Shown: positions 6,891-16,056, counted from the stretch's first letter. The stretch: DNA of 64,000 nucleotides from UBA4732 sp002404095 (GCA_036783645.1 DAIPWT010000001.1:62001-126000), one strand, 5' to 3'. Made by a program: numbers and translations. Notes: generated by a model not told the origin, from the sequence alone.

Positions 6891-9224
6891 TTACTTCGCC
6901 CGCGCCCCTGCCATGCCGCCAACCCACGACCCGGCCCGCACCTGTTCCACGCGCTCCATCCCCAACGATTCTTCTTCCGCCTTCTTCCGCCGGCCGCCCC
7001 AGGTGGCCAGGAAGAACTCGCTGACCATCACCGCCAGCAACAACGCGAACCACCAGCCGCGACCCACTTCGCTCTTCTCGTCCGTTACCAGGCTCCGCAC
7101 TCCCGCGGCGTCGGCCGAGGCGTCCACGTAGGTGAGCGCGGCCGACGGTAACATATCGTGCAGCTTGTCCTCGCCCAGCATCGTGAAATCCGACTCCTCC
7201 GGCGACAGGTTCACCGCGAATGCCGTGTTCCCCGCCTTGCCCTGTCCCACGCTCTTGCTCTTCACGTCCAGCGTGTAGTAACCGCGCTCCGACGTTTCGG
7301 TGAAGGAGCCGAGCAGGCGAGGGCCGCTGCGCTCGAACTGCTGGTCAACGATTCGGCCGGACGGCATTTTGACCTCGGCCTTCACGTCGCCCCACAGTCC
7401 GTTGACCGCGAACTCCGCCGTGCCATCGGCCAGCACCACCGACGGCCCATCGACCGGCGGCCGTCGCGCGACGTGGTTCGCCAACTGCATCGCCAGCGGG
7501 GCGAAGTCGGGCCTCGTCGGCAGGCTTGTCCAGCGCGTGTGAGCCGGGAACGCCGAGAGGATTACGTCGCCGTCGCCCAGGCGGCTCTCGACCAGGGCCG
7601 GCGAGCCGTTGCCGAACCAGGCCAGCGCCCAGGCGTTGCCTTTCTTCTCCGGCATCGCGATTTTGAAGCGTTTATAGATCCGGAATGAGGTTAATGGCCG
7701 GGCCTCCGGGTCGGGGCTGTCGAATAAGCTCAATGCCGGATGGCCGAAGTCGATCTTGCCCAGTTGCTGAAACGTCTCGGTCTTATCGGGGTCGCCTTCG
7801 GGTGCTTCGAGACGCGCGGCCGTCAGGCGTTCACCCTGCGGGCCGGGCACGGGGAAGAACTGGTCGTCGTACACCGTCGGGTTAACGCGGTCGCCGGGAA
7901 AGATCAGCAGGCCGCCGCCGCCAGCCACGAACGTGCGCAACATCTCGAATTGCGGCGGTTGCAGGCCGCCGCAGTTGGCCAGCACGACGAGCCGGGCGTC
8001 CTTCAGCGCGTCGGGCGTCACGCCGGCTTCGGGAATCCTCTGCACGTCGAACGGCCTGAGAAAATCGTCGGCGCCTTCCGCCAGAGGTTTGCCATCCGTC
8101 GCCGGCGCGTGGACGCCGGAGGTTAGTGCGACTTCTAGATAATGCGCCTCATCCACGTCCACAATGGGCTGGCCGGGCGGTTGGCCGTCCACAATGAGCG
8201 CCTTGATGCGCGGCGACACATTGAGCGCGAACAGGTAACGGTCGTCTTCGGGGAAGCGGTCGGGCGTGGTGCTGGCGATCTCGAAACGGCCGTGCAAAAA
8301 ACCGGGTTCTTTAGGCGTGTAAGGAATGCGGCGCACGGCCGTCTCGCCAGGTTTGAGCGTCAACGGAAAGCGCGACACTTCCTTTTCCTCAATGAGGACG
8401 CTGAGCGTGACCTCGGCGTTTTCGGTCTTCGACGAGTTAACGACTCGCGGCTGAAGGAGATAGGGCAGGCCGGCCACCGACCGGCCGCGCCGCGGCGCAT
8501 CGCCGACAACGGCCCGGTTGGACATATCTTCCGTGGAGCCGACGTTTACGACCACGAACGGCGTCTTATCCGGGATCAGGCCTTCAAGTCCCTGGTTTTT
8601 CACCTCGCGCCAGCCGCTGCCCTGACAATCGGTGAAGAGATAGACAAGCGGATTGGCCCGCTTCGAGGCGTCGGGACCGAACAGGTGCATGAGCGCAGCG
8701 AAGATGTTGCCGCGCGACGCCGTGGTCTGCAAGCCGGTGATAGCGTCTTCGACGCCCTTGGCGTCCGAGGTGAAGTTGCTGAAACGCTCGTGGGGCTGGG
8801 CGCCTACTTGAACGAGAGTCAGCGTATCCGTGGCTCGGAGATTCTTGGCCACGACGAGCGCGGCGGATTTGGCGCGCTCAAAGGCGGACTGGCCGCCGCT
8901 GCGGGCTTTCATGCTGGCGGAGCAATCGACGAGCAGGATAACGTCGCGCTTACCGCCGCCTGCCGCTCCGAAGAGAGAGCTGCGGGAGCTAAGGACCAGG
9001 CCGGCGATCATCAGCACGGCGGCCACGAGAAACAAGGTGCGCAGCATGGCGAGCAGCGCTTCGAGGAACTGCATCCGCCGTCGCTGTTGAATGTAGCTGT
9101 CGAAGAGGAAGCGAAAGGTACTCAGCTCAACGGTCTTGAGACGGTGGAGCGTGAGCAGGTGCAGGACGACCGGAATGGCGGCCAACGGCAGGAGCGCGAG
9201 CAATCCAAAGTGGAGGAAAGACAT
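6891..9224 (-). CDS. BatA/vWA-domain membrane protein
   Basis: This 777-residue protein starts with a BatA-type N-terminus: MSFLHFGLLALLPLAAIP, a second helix near residues 53-77 and the HLLTLHRLKTVELSTFRFL linker. A von Willebrand A domain follows with the metal site DCSASM at about residues 99-104. A long periplasmic region includes a glutamine-amidotransferase-like fold (VLANCGGLQPPQ...FVAGGGGLL), and a helix near the C-terminus (WWFALLLAVMVSEFFL) closes the protein. BatA proteins usually work with MoxR ATPases. No moxR gene is adjacent here, but one lies at 55395. I used the ATG at 9222-9224 because upstream residues do not resemble the family. Confidence 0.85.
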   Translation of the reverse strand: MSFLHFGLLALLPLAAIPVVLHLLTLHRLKTVELSTFRFLFDSYIQQRRRMQFLEALLAMLRTLFLVAAVLMIAGLVLSSRSSLFGAAGGGKRDVILLVDCSASMKARSGGQSAFERAKSAALVVAKNLRATDTLTLVQVGAQPHERFSNFTSDAKGVEDAITGLQTTASRGNIFAALMHLFGPDASKRANPLVYLFTDCQGSGWREVKNQGLEGLIPDKTPFVVVNVGSTEDMSNRAVVGDAPRRGRSVAGLPYLLQPRVVNSSKTENAEVTLSVLIEEKEVSRFPLTLKPGETAVRRIPYTPKEPGFLHGRFEIASTTPDRFPEDDRYLFALNVSPRIKALIVDGQPPGQPIVDVDEAHYLEVALTSGVHAPATDGKPLAEGADDFLRPFDVQRIPEAGVTPDALKDARLVVLANCGGLQPPQFEMLRTFVAGGGGLLIFPGDRVNPTVYDDQFFPVPGPQGERLTAARLEAPEGDPDKTETFQQLGKIDFGHPALSLFDSPDPEARPLTSFRIYKRFKIAMPEKKGNAWALAWFGNGSPALVESRLGDGDVILSAFPAHTRWTSLPTRPDFAPLAMQLANHVARRPPVDGPSVVLADGTAEFAVNGLWGDVKAEVKMPSGRIVDQQFERSGPRLLGSFTETSERGYYTLDVKSKSVGQGKAGNTAFAVNLSPEESDFTMLGEDKLHDMLPSAALTYVDASADAAGVRSLVTDEKSEVGRGWWFALLLAVMVSEFFLATWGGRRKKAEEESLGMERVEQVRAGSWVGGMAGARAK

Positions 9225-9315
9225 GGTCGGCTCGGGTCCAATCGGGGTGGGAAAATCGGCGCGGCGGGCATGTCTCGATTGTATCGCATCGGGGACGGGA
9301 TGCAACGACTGGCGC

Positions 9316-9954
9316 TTACATCGCGTGCAGCGCCCTTTCCGCGTCGCCGATCTCTTGCTCGATCAGCCCGAGCCGCGACCCGGCGATTTCGGCGAAGCGC
9401 TTGCCCACGTCGCGGCGCGAGTAAATGCTTTTGGACCCCAGCGCTCGCAACTCCAGGTGTTGCCGCAAGCACGAGACGGCCGCGTCCCGGTCGCCGATGC
9501 GGTGCAAGCAGCCGGCCGCGGAATAGAGGCAGTCCGTCAGTAGGGAAAGCGCCCACGGCATTCCTTCGCCGCACTCGTCATCGGCGATCCTCTGCGGTCC
9601 ACGGGCGAACAACCCCCGGTATGCTCGGAGGGCGCCGCGGTCGTCGCCGAGCATTTCCAGCGTGGAGGCCAGATCCCAAAGGACGAGGGGACACTCCGGC
9701 GCCAACCGGATCGCCCGGCGGGAGAGGTCGAGGGCTTTCGGGTAATCGCGCTCTTCGTAGTAGGTAGTACCAAGGCGCGTCAGGAGCCAGTGATTGTCCG
9801 GCTCCTTTTCGAGGCGCTTTTGGAGCAGTCTGCGGGCCGGCGCCCATCGCTCCCGCTTGAACAGGTCGTTGATCCGCTCCGAAAACGTCACGTCACCCTT
9901 CTTTCTCTGGCGGACGTCTCCGTTTCCGTCGGAAGTGTTTGCCGCGCCGCTCAT
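9316..9954 (-). CDS. TPR-repeat protein
   Basis: The 212-residue protein contains tandem tetratricopeptide-like helices, for example WLLTRLGTTYYEERDYPKALDLSRRAIRLAPE and the next repeat VLWDLASTLEMLGDDRGALRAYRGLF (each about 34 residues). There is no signal peptide, so it is probably a cytosolic scaffold. The start at 9952-9954 is supported by a strong purine-rich ribosome site (GGGAGGGGAGAAGGGCG). It overlaps the end of the small basic gene upstream by 62 nt in another frame, which suggests translational coupling. Partner proteins are unknown. Confidence 0.75.
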   Translation of the reverse strand: MSGAANTSDGNGDVRQRKKGDVTFSERINDLFKRERWAPARRLLQKRLEKEPDNHWLLTRLGTTYYEERDYPKALDLSRRAIRLAPECPLVLWDLASTLEMLGDDRGALRAYRGLFARGPQRIADDECGEGMPWALSLLTDCLYSAAGCLHRIGDRDAAVSCLRQHLELRALGSKSIYSRRDVGKRFAEIAGSRLGLIEQEIGDAERALHAM

Positions 9955-10051
9955 CGCCCTTCTCCCCTCCCGCGTCCTTCTTCTGCCGCGTCTGACCCTG
10001 TTGATGCTTCTCTTCGGTGGAAGGCCGGGCGCGTTTCTTGTGTTCGCCCAT
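9893..10051 (-). CDS. Small, highly basic protein of planctomycete type
   Basis: A 52-residue protein starting MGEHKKRARPSTEEKH and ending in an Arg/Lys-rich tail. I recall short planctomycete proteins with the same layout (MGEHK..., an EKHQ-GQ segment, then GGEKGDERR), which supports a real gene despite its size. It is probably cytosolic and could bind nucleic acid through its charge. Its last 62 nt overlap the start of the TPR gene in a different frame, and the TPR ribosome site lies inside it. No function is known to me. Confidence 0.6.
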   Translation of the reverse strand: MGEHKKRARPSTEEKHQQGQTRQKKDAGGEKGDERRGKHFRRKRRRPPEKEG

Positions 10052-10124
10052 GAGCGGCTCTCGAACAAACGCGGACGCGGCAATCATGCCATTGTATACT
10101 GCTCGCCGAAGGGGTGCGCCGCGT

Positions 10125-11201
10125 TTACCAATCCGGCCCCAGAACGTCCCCACCGGAGCGCGTGATCGCGGCCTTGAGCGTTTGTGGGCTGACGGTTTTG
10201 GAAATCTGACGCACCGATCCGTCCGCGAGGCCCACCGAAGCGCCGCCTGAGAAATGGCCGCCCAGCGGCGGCGGCGGCTGGTTGGGATCGAACTCCAACT
10301 CGTCCGGCTTCGTCCAGGGAACCGCCGTCGCCGCCTCCGCTACCAGAATCGTGTTGGCCGTGCCGTCCTTGAAGTCGTCCGGCATCTTGGCGCCTTTGCA
10401 CCAGTCAAAGGCGGCCCCGTTGCCGACGAATACGCGGTAGTATGTGGAACCGGGCGGCGCCGTCTTGTCGCTGGGCAGAGCGTAGAACATCGGCATCCGC
10501 GCGATAAGTTTGCTATTATTCGGCCCGTCCCACGGTTCGTCGAGCTTGAACTGGTTGTACAAAGCTCCCGCCTCAATGTACGGCAGAATGGCCACGCGCC
10601 AGCTCAACAGATGCTTGCCGTTCTGATCGCAGATGGCCGCAGGCGGGAGCGTCCCGTTCGCGGAGTTGTAGGAGTGCATGGCCACGGTTATCTGCTTGAG
10701 GTTGTTTCCGATGCTTATGCGGGCAGCGGCTTCCCGCACCGTGGAAACCGCCGGTATCAAAAGCCCAATCGCAATCGCAAGCACAGGCAGCAAAAGGAAA
10801 CTAACGCCGCCCGTGACAATGCCGGTGATCGCCAGCCCTTTGCCCTTGAGCCGGCCGCGGCTGCGGCCGATGGCGCCCAGGCCAATCCCACCAAGAATGA
10901 TGGCGGGAAGCCCGGTGAACACAGAGCAGAGGAAGAGCGAGAGTACGCCGAGAATCGTGCTGGTGATCGCCATGCCGCTTGTCTTGGACGCGATTGGACC
11001 CTCATCCAAAGCGTCGTCGCGGCCGGGCCGCGATGGGCGGATGCTATCATCCGCCGCGCCGCGCGAAACCGGCCCGGCCTGGACGCCCTCGCCGCCGGGG
11101 ATGGTCAATTCGCGTTCGCAGTCGGGGCAGCGCGTCGTCTTCCCGCCGTACTCGTCGCGGGCGCTCAAGGACTTGCCGCAAGGACAGGTGAAGCGGATCA
11201 T
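10125..11201 (-). CDS. Zinc-ribbon, DUF4190-like membrane and DUF1559-like fusion protein
   Basis: The 358-residue protein joins three parts. Residues 1-34 form a zinc ribbon (CPCGKSL...CPDCE). Residues 75-150 hold two glycine-rich membrane helices of the DUF4190 type (ITSTILGVLSLFLCSVFTGLPAI and ITGIVTGGVSFLLLPVLAIAIG). The rest resembles DUF1559, the planctomycete prepilin-like domain, with LLIPAVSTVREAAARI, NNLKQITVAMHSYN, and the C-terminal HFSGGASVGLADGSVRQIS. The usual type IV prepilin leader (RRxFTLIELLVV) is missing, so export through the pilin peptidase is unlikely and the membrane helices replace it. The DUF1559 part probably faces the periplasm. The role is unknown. Confidence 0.8.
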   Translation of the reverse strand: MIRFTCPCGKSLSARDEYGGKTTRCPDCERELTIPGGEGVQAGPVSRGAADDSIRPSRPGRDDALDEGPIASKTSGMAITSTILGVLSLFLCSVFTGLPAIILGGIGLGAIGRSRGRLKGKGLAITGIVTGGVSFLLLPVLAIAIGLLIPAVSTVREAAARISIGNNLKQITVAMHSYNSANGTLPPAAICDQNGKHLLSWRVAILPYIEAGALYNQFKLDEPWDGPNNSKLIARMPMFYALPSDKTAPPGSTYYRVFVGNGAAFDWCKGAKMPDDFKDGTANTILVAEAATAVPWTKPDELEFDPNQPPPPLGGHFSGGASVGLADGSVRQISKTVSPQTLKAAITRSGGDVLGPDW

Positions 11202-11365
11202 AGGTAATCTCGCGGGTGGATAGTGGCGCTCAATGCTCCGTATGGTACGGCCAGCACCAACGGCGCGGCAAGAAGATTCCCAACAGTTGGACGCGACGCC
11301 CCACGCCGCTTATGAATGAGTTAGGATCGGACGACGGACTATTTCCCCTGACACTGGAGGATTTC

Positions 11366-11848
11366 ATGGCGGCAAAGCCGGAATCGGATGCGAAACTCAC
11401 GCGCAAACAGCTGATCGCGCTTCTGAACGAGGATCTGTCGCGCGAATACCAGGCGATCATCGCCTACGTGGTCTACTCGCAGGTACTCAAAGGTCCGCAG
11501 TACATGAACATCGCGGCGGAGCTGGAGGTCCACGCGGCCCAGGAACTGCAACACGCCCTCCTGATCGCCAACCAGATCGACTACCTCGGCGGAATGCCGA
11601 CGGTCACGCCTAAGCCAGTGAAGACCTCGGAAAAAGCCGAGGACATGCTCCAATTCGATTTGGACAATGAGAACGACACCATTCGCAATTACCGGGTGCG
11701 AGTGCGGCAGTGCGAAGCGCTAGGAGAATACGCCGTAAGCGAACACCTCCGCGAAATCTTGATTCAAGAACAGGATCACCAGATCGCCCTGGCGACCGCG
11801 CTGGGCAAGAACGTGCCCGACGTGACCACGCCGGAAGAGCGGGCGTAG
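11366..11848 (+). CDS. Bacterioferritin/ferritin-like di-iron protein
   Basis: The 160-residue four-helix protein carries a ferritin-like di-iron site. Visible ligands are Glu27 in LSREYQAI, the ExxH pair Glu60/His63 in HAAQELQHA, a Glu in QCEALGEYA, and a second ExxH in the string EQDH. Such proteins store iron or protect DNA from peroxide-driven damage in the cytosol. The ATG at 11366 follows GGAGG with good spacing; an in-frame extension to 11216 lacks family similarity. The heme-ligand Met of true bacterioferritin is not evident. A hairpin with a T-rich tail follows the stop. Confidence 0.82.
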   Translation: MAAKPESDAKLTRKQLIALLNEDLSREYQAIIAYVVYSQVLKGPQYMNIAAELEVHAAQELQHALLIANQIDYLGGMPTVTPKPVKTSEKAEDMLQFDLDNENDTIRNYRVRVRQCEALGEYAVSEHLREILIQEQDHQIALATALGKNVPDVTTPEERA

Positions 11849-11864
11849 AATTGGTTTCAAACAC

Positions 11865-11907
11865 GGCGAGCCGGGCGAGTTCACACGCTCCGGCTCGCCT
11901 TTGTTTT
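11865..11907 (+). terminator. Probable Rho-independent terminator after the ferritin-like gene
   Basis: GGCGAGCCGG (11865-11874) pairs with CCGGCTCGCC (11890-11899), and the stem is followed by TTTGTTTT. It begins 17 bases after the stop codon. The arms share sequence with the GGCGAGCCGGG repeat family, so the terminator may have derived from a repeat. Confidence 0.55.
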
Positions 11908-11910
11908 GAA

Positions 11911-11940
11911 CTCCGGGCGCTTACGAGGCCCGGCTCGCCT
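11911..11940. repeat. Half-unit of the GGCGAGCCGGG/GCGCTTACG family
   Basis: The string CTCCGGGCGCTTACG then AGGCCCGGCTCGCC matches, with small changes, the right arm of the perfect palindrome at 57586-57667. The left arm seems to have degenerated into the terminator-like hairpin just before it. Confidence 0.7.
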
Positions 11941-12020
11941 ATTGCCCTGGCACGTCTCCCGCGCATCCAATACCCTTCATAGCAGTATTATGATCCACCC
12001 TTTGAGAGGGTTCCTATCCC

Positions 12021-15000
12021 ATGCGCGCGCTTCGCATTACGCCATTTGCCGCCTTTATTATCTTTTTTATCGCCCCGGCCGCAACCGGCGCCGGTACCGT
12101 GGGCTATTACCGCCAGCCCGCCCTCATCAAGGACGGAATCGTCTTCGTCGCCGAGGGCGACCTATGGAAGGTCGGCGACAAGGGCGGCAACGCCACGCGC
12201 CTTACCAGCAACGTCGGCGAGGAATCACTGCCGGCCATATCGCCCGACGGTAAAACACTGGCGTTCGCCGGCCACTACGACGGCCCCACCGAGGTCTATA
12301 CCATGCCGATCGCCGGCGGCGCGCCGCGCCGTCGCACCTTTGACGGGGCCGCCGTCACGTTTGTCAGCTGGACGGCGGATGGCAAAATCCTCATTGGCAC
12401 GGACGCCGATACCACCCTGCCGCAGACGCGCCTCGTCGCTTTGGACCTGAGCAAAACGGAAGTCGCCGCGGTGCGCCAACCCGTGCCGTTGGCCCAGGCC
12501 GCCGACGGCGTCTACGACGAAGCCGGCAAGACGCTGTTCTTCACTCGCTTGCCGTTCCAGGGCAGCCATACCAAGCGCTACAAGGGCGGCACCGCCCAAA
12601 ATCTATGGAAATACTCCGTGGATGGAGCCGAAGCGGCGCCGCTCACCGCCGACTATCCGGGCACAAGTAAGAACCCCATGTGGTGGCAGGGCCGTGTCTA
12701 TTTCCTCAGCGACCGCGACGGCACGATGAATCTCTGGTCGATGAAGCCGGACGGCGGCGACCTCAAACAACACAGCAAAAACGCGGGTTGGGACGCCGCC
12801 TCCGCCTCGCAATACGGCGGCCGCATCGCTTATCAACTCGGCGCCGATATTCACCTTTTTGACATCGCCACTGGTCAAGATCAGGTTGTGCCGATATCGC
12901 TCGACTCCGATTTCGACCAGACGCGCGAACACGTCGTCGCCAAACCATTGGACTATCTGACCGCGGCGCATCTTTCGGCCGACGGCGACAAGGTGGCGCT
13001 CACGGCCCGCGGCCGGGTCTTCGTCACGCCGGCCAAACAGGGCCGCTTCGTCGAGGTCGAGCGTAAGCAGGGCGTGCGTTACCGCGAAGCCCGCTTCCTG
13101 ACCGACAAGACGCTTTCGGCCCTGTCCGACGAGTCCGGCGAAGTTGAGTTATGGACGCTGCCGGCCGATGGCGTCGGCGCGGGCGAACAACGGACCAAGG
13201 ACGCCGAGGTGGTGCGTTTTGACGCCGAACCGTCGCCGGACGGCAAGTTCATCGCCCACTACGACAAGAACCTACGCCTATTCCTCTACGATGTGGATAA
13301 AAAGACGAACCGCAAAATCGCCGAGACGACAGCCCCGGACGGCTTCGCCGATTTGCGCTGGTCGCCGGACGGCAAGTGGCTGGCCTATGTCGCCGCCGGC
13401 CAGAATCTGTTTCGGCGGATCATGGTCTATAACACGGATAACAACGCTACGACGACGCTAACCACCGACCGTTACGATAGCTATAGTCCCTATTGGAGTC
13501 CCGACGGCCATTGGCTCTATTTCCTCTCCGACCGCAACCTCAAGTCGGAAGTGACCGACCCGTGGGGCAGTTACCAACCGGAGCCGTTTCTCAACAAGAA
13601 AACGAAGGTTTACCTGATCGCCTTGACCGAAGGACTGCGCTCGCCCTGGACGCCGCCGGACGAAGCAGCGCACGCCGAGAAGGGCGACAAGGCCGACGAC
13701 GTGAAGATCGACCTGGCGGGCGTTCAGGCGCGGTTGATCGAGGCGCCGATCCCGGCTGGCAATTACACCTCGCTGACGGTCAACGACAAGGCGATCTACT
13801 GGCTGGCAACGCCGGCCGGCGACAAGAAGTCCTCGCTCAAAGGCGCGGAGATCACTGAGGGCGATGTGGAAGTCAAGAACCTTACGGACGACGTAAAGTC
13901 GTTTGAAATGTCGGAGGACGGCAAGAAGCTGTTGATCGAGAAAACGGATTCTCTGTACGTCATCGACGCGGCCGTGACCGCAGCAGTGGACTTGGCGAAG
14001 AAGGACCTGCCGCTGACGGATTGGGCGCTGACGGTGAACCCGCGCGAGGAATGGAAACAAATGTTCGCCGAGGCGTGGCGCATGGAACGCGATTACTTCT
14101 ACGACCGCAATCTGCACGGCGTCGATTGGAAAGAGATTCGCAAGAAGTATGAGCCGCTGGCCGACCGTGTGGCCAGCCGGACGGAATTAGGAGATTTGCT
14201 AGGTCAAATGGTGTCCGAGTTGTCCGCGCTGCACATATTCGTCCGTGGCGGCGACGTGCGCAAGGGCGAAGAAGTATTCCCGCCGTCGTTCCTCGGGGCG
14301 GTGCTGGCGCGAGACGAAAACGCCGGCGGCTATCGCGTCGTTCACATTTACCAGACGGACGGCGACGATCCGGAGCTAACGGCGCCGCTGTCCAAGCCGA
14401 ACGTCAATGTCAAGGAAGGCGACATAATCCAGGCGATCAACGGAACTCCGACGCTGAGCGTGGCCGACGTCGGAGTGTTGCTGCGGCGCAAGGCCGGCCA
14501 GCCGGTGCTGTTGAGCGTCAAGCCAGCGGCGGGCGGCGCGGTTCGCAAGGCAGTAGTCAGCCCCATCGACGCGACCGCGGCTGAGGATTTGCGCTATCAC
14601 GAGTGGGAATATACGCGGCGCAAGACGGTAGAGGATTTGGGCAAAGAGCAGATCGGTTACGTCCATTTGCGGGCGATGGGGAGCGATGACTTCGGCGATT
14701 TCGCCCGCGAGTTTTATCCCGTCTTTACCCGGCAAGGACTAATAATCGATGTGCGCAACAATGAAGGCGGCAACATCGACAGTTGGATCATCGGCCGGCT
14801 GATGCGCAAGGCGTGGTTCTACTGGAGCAACCGCGTCGGCAAGGCGCCGATGTGGAACATGCAATATGCTTTTAGGGGCCATATCGCGGTCTTGTGCAAC
14901 GAGAACACGGCGTCCGACGGCGAGGCGTTTACCGAGGGCGTGAAGCGGCTGAAGATCGGCAAGGTAATTGGAACGCGGACTTGGGGCGGCGAAATCTGGC

Positions 15001-15275
15001 TCAACGGCGACGATTTTCTGGTGGACAAGGGCATCGCGACGGCCGCGGAGTTCGGCGTCTACGGCCCGGAAGGCGCCTGGCTGATCGAGAATCACGGGGT
15101 CGATCCCGACATGGTGGTGGACAATCCGCCGCACACGACGTATTTGGGAGAAGACGCCCAGCTCAAGGCGGCGATCATGTATTTGCAGAAGGAAATCAAG
15201 GATCATCCGGTGGAATCGCCGCCGCCGCCGCCGTACCCCAACAAGGCGTTTCCGGTAGGGAAGGCTGCCAAATAG
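12021..15275 (+). CDS. Secreted tricorn-type protease (S41 family)
   Basis: The 1084-residue protein has a signal peptide (MRALRITPFAAFIIFFIAPA) followed by the tricorn order: a six- to seven-bladed propeller with TolB/PD40-like repeats (SPDGKTLAF, SPDGKWLAY, SPDGHWLYF) to about residue 470, a second propeller-like region, a helical segment (WRMERDYFYDRNLHGVDW), a PDZ domain near residues 785-850, and the S41 core. By comparison with archaeal tricorn I read the nucleophile as Ser965 in TASDGEAF, Glu1023 in IENHGVDPD and His738 in SALHIFVRGGD. The Ser that precedes the catalytic His in tricorn is Leu here. It probably trims peptides outside the cytoplasm. GAGAGGG precedes the start. Confidence 0.88.
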   Translation: MRALRITPFAAFIIFFIAPAATGAGTVGYYRQPALIKDGIVFVAEGDLWKVGDKGGNATRLTSNVGEESLPAISPDGKTLAFAGHYDGPTEVYTMPIAGGAPRRRTFDGAAVTFVSWTADGKILIGTDADTTLPQTRLVALDLSKTEVAAVRQPVPLAQAADGVYDEAGKTLFFTRLPFQGSHTKRYKGGTAQNLWKYSVDGAEAAPLTADYPGTSKNPMWWQGRVYFLSDRDGTMNLWSMKPDGGDLKQHSKNAGWDAASASQYGGRIAYQLGADIHLFDIATGQDQVVPISLDSDFDQTREHVVAKPLDYLTAAHLSADGDKVALTARGRVFVTPAKQGRFVEVERKQGVRYREARFLTDKTLSALSDESGEVELWTLPADGVGAGEQRTKDAEVVRFDAEPSPDGKFIAHYDKNLRLFLYDVDKKTNRKIAETTAPDGFADLRWSPDGKWLAYVAAGQNLFRRIMVYNTDNNATTTLTTDRYDSYSPYWSPDGHWLYFLSDRNLKSEVTDPWGSYQPEPFLNKKTKVYLIALTEGLRSPWTPPDEAAHAEKGDKADDVKIDLAGVQARLIEAPIPAGNYTSLTVNDKAIYWLATPAGDKKSSLKGAEITEGDVEVKNLTDDVKSFEMSEDGKKLLIEKTDSLYVIDAAVTAAVDLAKKDLPLTDWALTVNPREEWKQMFAEAWRMERDYFYDRNLHGVDWKEIRKKYEPLADRVASRTELGDLLGQMVSELSALHIFVRGGDVRKGEEVFPPSFLGAVLARDENAGGYRVVHIYQTDGDDPELTAPLSKPNVNVKEGDIIQAINGTPTLSVADVGVLLRRKAGQPVLLSVKPAAGGAVRKAVVSPIDATAAEDLRYHEWEYTRRKTVEDLGKEQIGYVHLRAMGSDDFGDFAREFYPVFTRQGLIIDVRNNEGGNIDSWIIGRLMRKAWFYWSNRVGKAPMWNMQYAFRGHIAVLCNENTASDGEAFTEGVKRLKIGKVIGTRTWGGEIWLNGDDFLVDKGIATAAEFGVYGPEGAWLIENHGVDPDMVVDNPPHTTYLGEDAQLKAAIMYLQKEIKDHPVESPPPPPYPNKAFPVGKAAK

Positions 15276-15276
15276 G

Positions 15277-15357
15277 GCGCGGGTCGTTTAGCCGCGACCC
15301 TAAGGGGAGCGCGTCTCCCCCGCGCTTCCCTTAGGGTCGCGGCTAAACGACCCGCGC
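15277..15357. repeat. GTTTAGCCGCGACCC-family palindrome, arms about 36 bp
   Basis: The arms run GCGCGGGTCGTTTAGCCGCG... from 15277 and its complement to 15357, with one unpaired base near CCTTAGGG. It starts one base after the tricorn stop and ends 20 bases before trpF. The variant CCCTAAGGG replaces the CCCGAAGGG seen in other copies, and the change is compensated in both arms. Confidence 0.9.
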
Positions 15358-15377
15358 AAGCGGATGGAAAACGTCTC

Positions 15378-16043
15378 ATGTCCTATCACCTGCGCATCAA
15401 GATTTGCGGCATAACGCGGCCCGCCGACGCGCGCGAAGCCGGCCGACTCGGCGCCGACGCCGTCGGGCTGAACTTCTTTGAAGGTTCGCCACGGCGAATC
15501 GACTCCGCTGCCGTGGAGGACGTGCTGGCCGAGTTGCCGCCATTCGTGGAGGCGGTAGGCGTCTTCGTAAATCGCCCGCTGGGCGAGGCCTTCGCCTTCT
15601 TGGAGACGTGGCGCCGCATCCGCGTCGTCCAGTGGCACGGCGAAAATTGTGGACTTGGCGACGGCTATCCCCATCGACTCATCCCGGCGTTTCCGGTGCG
15701 CGACATAAGCAGTCTGGCGGTCGTGACGAGCTATATCGAAGCCTGCCGCTCTTTAGGGCGAGTGCCGGCCGCCGTTTTGTTGGACGGCCACGCGCCAGGG
15801 CAACACGGCGGCACCGGGCGAATCGCGCCGTGGGAGCTAATTGCGGCGTTCCGGCCAGGTGTGCCGGTGATCTTGGCCGGCGGATTGACATCCGACAACG
15901 TGGCCGAGGCGGTGCGCATTGTAAGGCCCTACGCCGTGGACGTGGCCAGCGGCGTCGAAAGCGCGCCGGGCCATAAGGACGCCGAGAAAATGCGCCGCTT
16001 CATCGCCGCGGCCTACGAAGCGGCGGCGAAAATCAACGAGTAG
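15378..16043 (+). CDS. trpF: Phosphoribosylanthranilate isomerase
   Basis: TrpF converts phosphoribosylanthranilate to CdRP in tryptophan synthesis. The 221-residue TIM-barrel protein shows the family motifs: IKICGITRPADA with the catalytic Cys at residue 10, ADAVGLNFFEGSPR, VGVFVN, LDGHAPGQHGGTG carrying the catalytic Asp, LAGGLTSDNV and DVASGVESAPGHKD. Length and motifs are normal. No other trp gene is nearby, so the pathway is scattered in this genome. It lies between two palindromic repeats and appears to be transcribed alone. Confidence 0.93.
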   Translation: MSYHLRIKICGITRPADAREAGRLGADAVGLNFFEGSPRRIDSAAVEDVLAELPPFVEAVGVFVNRPLGEAFAFLETWRRIRVVQWHGENCGLGDGYPHRLIPAFPVRDISSLAVVTSYIEACRSLGRVPAAVLLDGHAPGQHGGTGRIAPWELIAAFRPGVPVILAGGLTSDNVAEAVRIVRPYAVDVASGVESAPGHKDAEKMRRFIAAAYEAAAKINE

Positions 16044-16056
16044 CGAGATTGGCCTC

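Noticed and set aside
8142..9767. A 541-codon plus-strand frame opposite the BatA and TPR genes
   Set aside because: It runs antisense to two well-supported genes, is Arg/Ala-rich without motifs, and is the expected shadow of GC-rich coding DNA.
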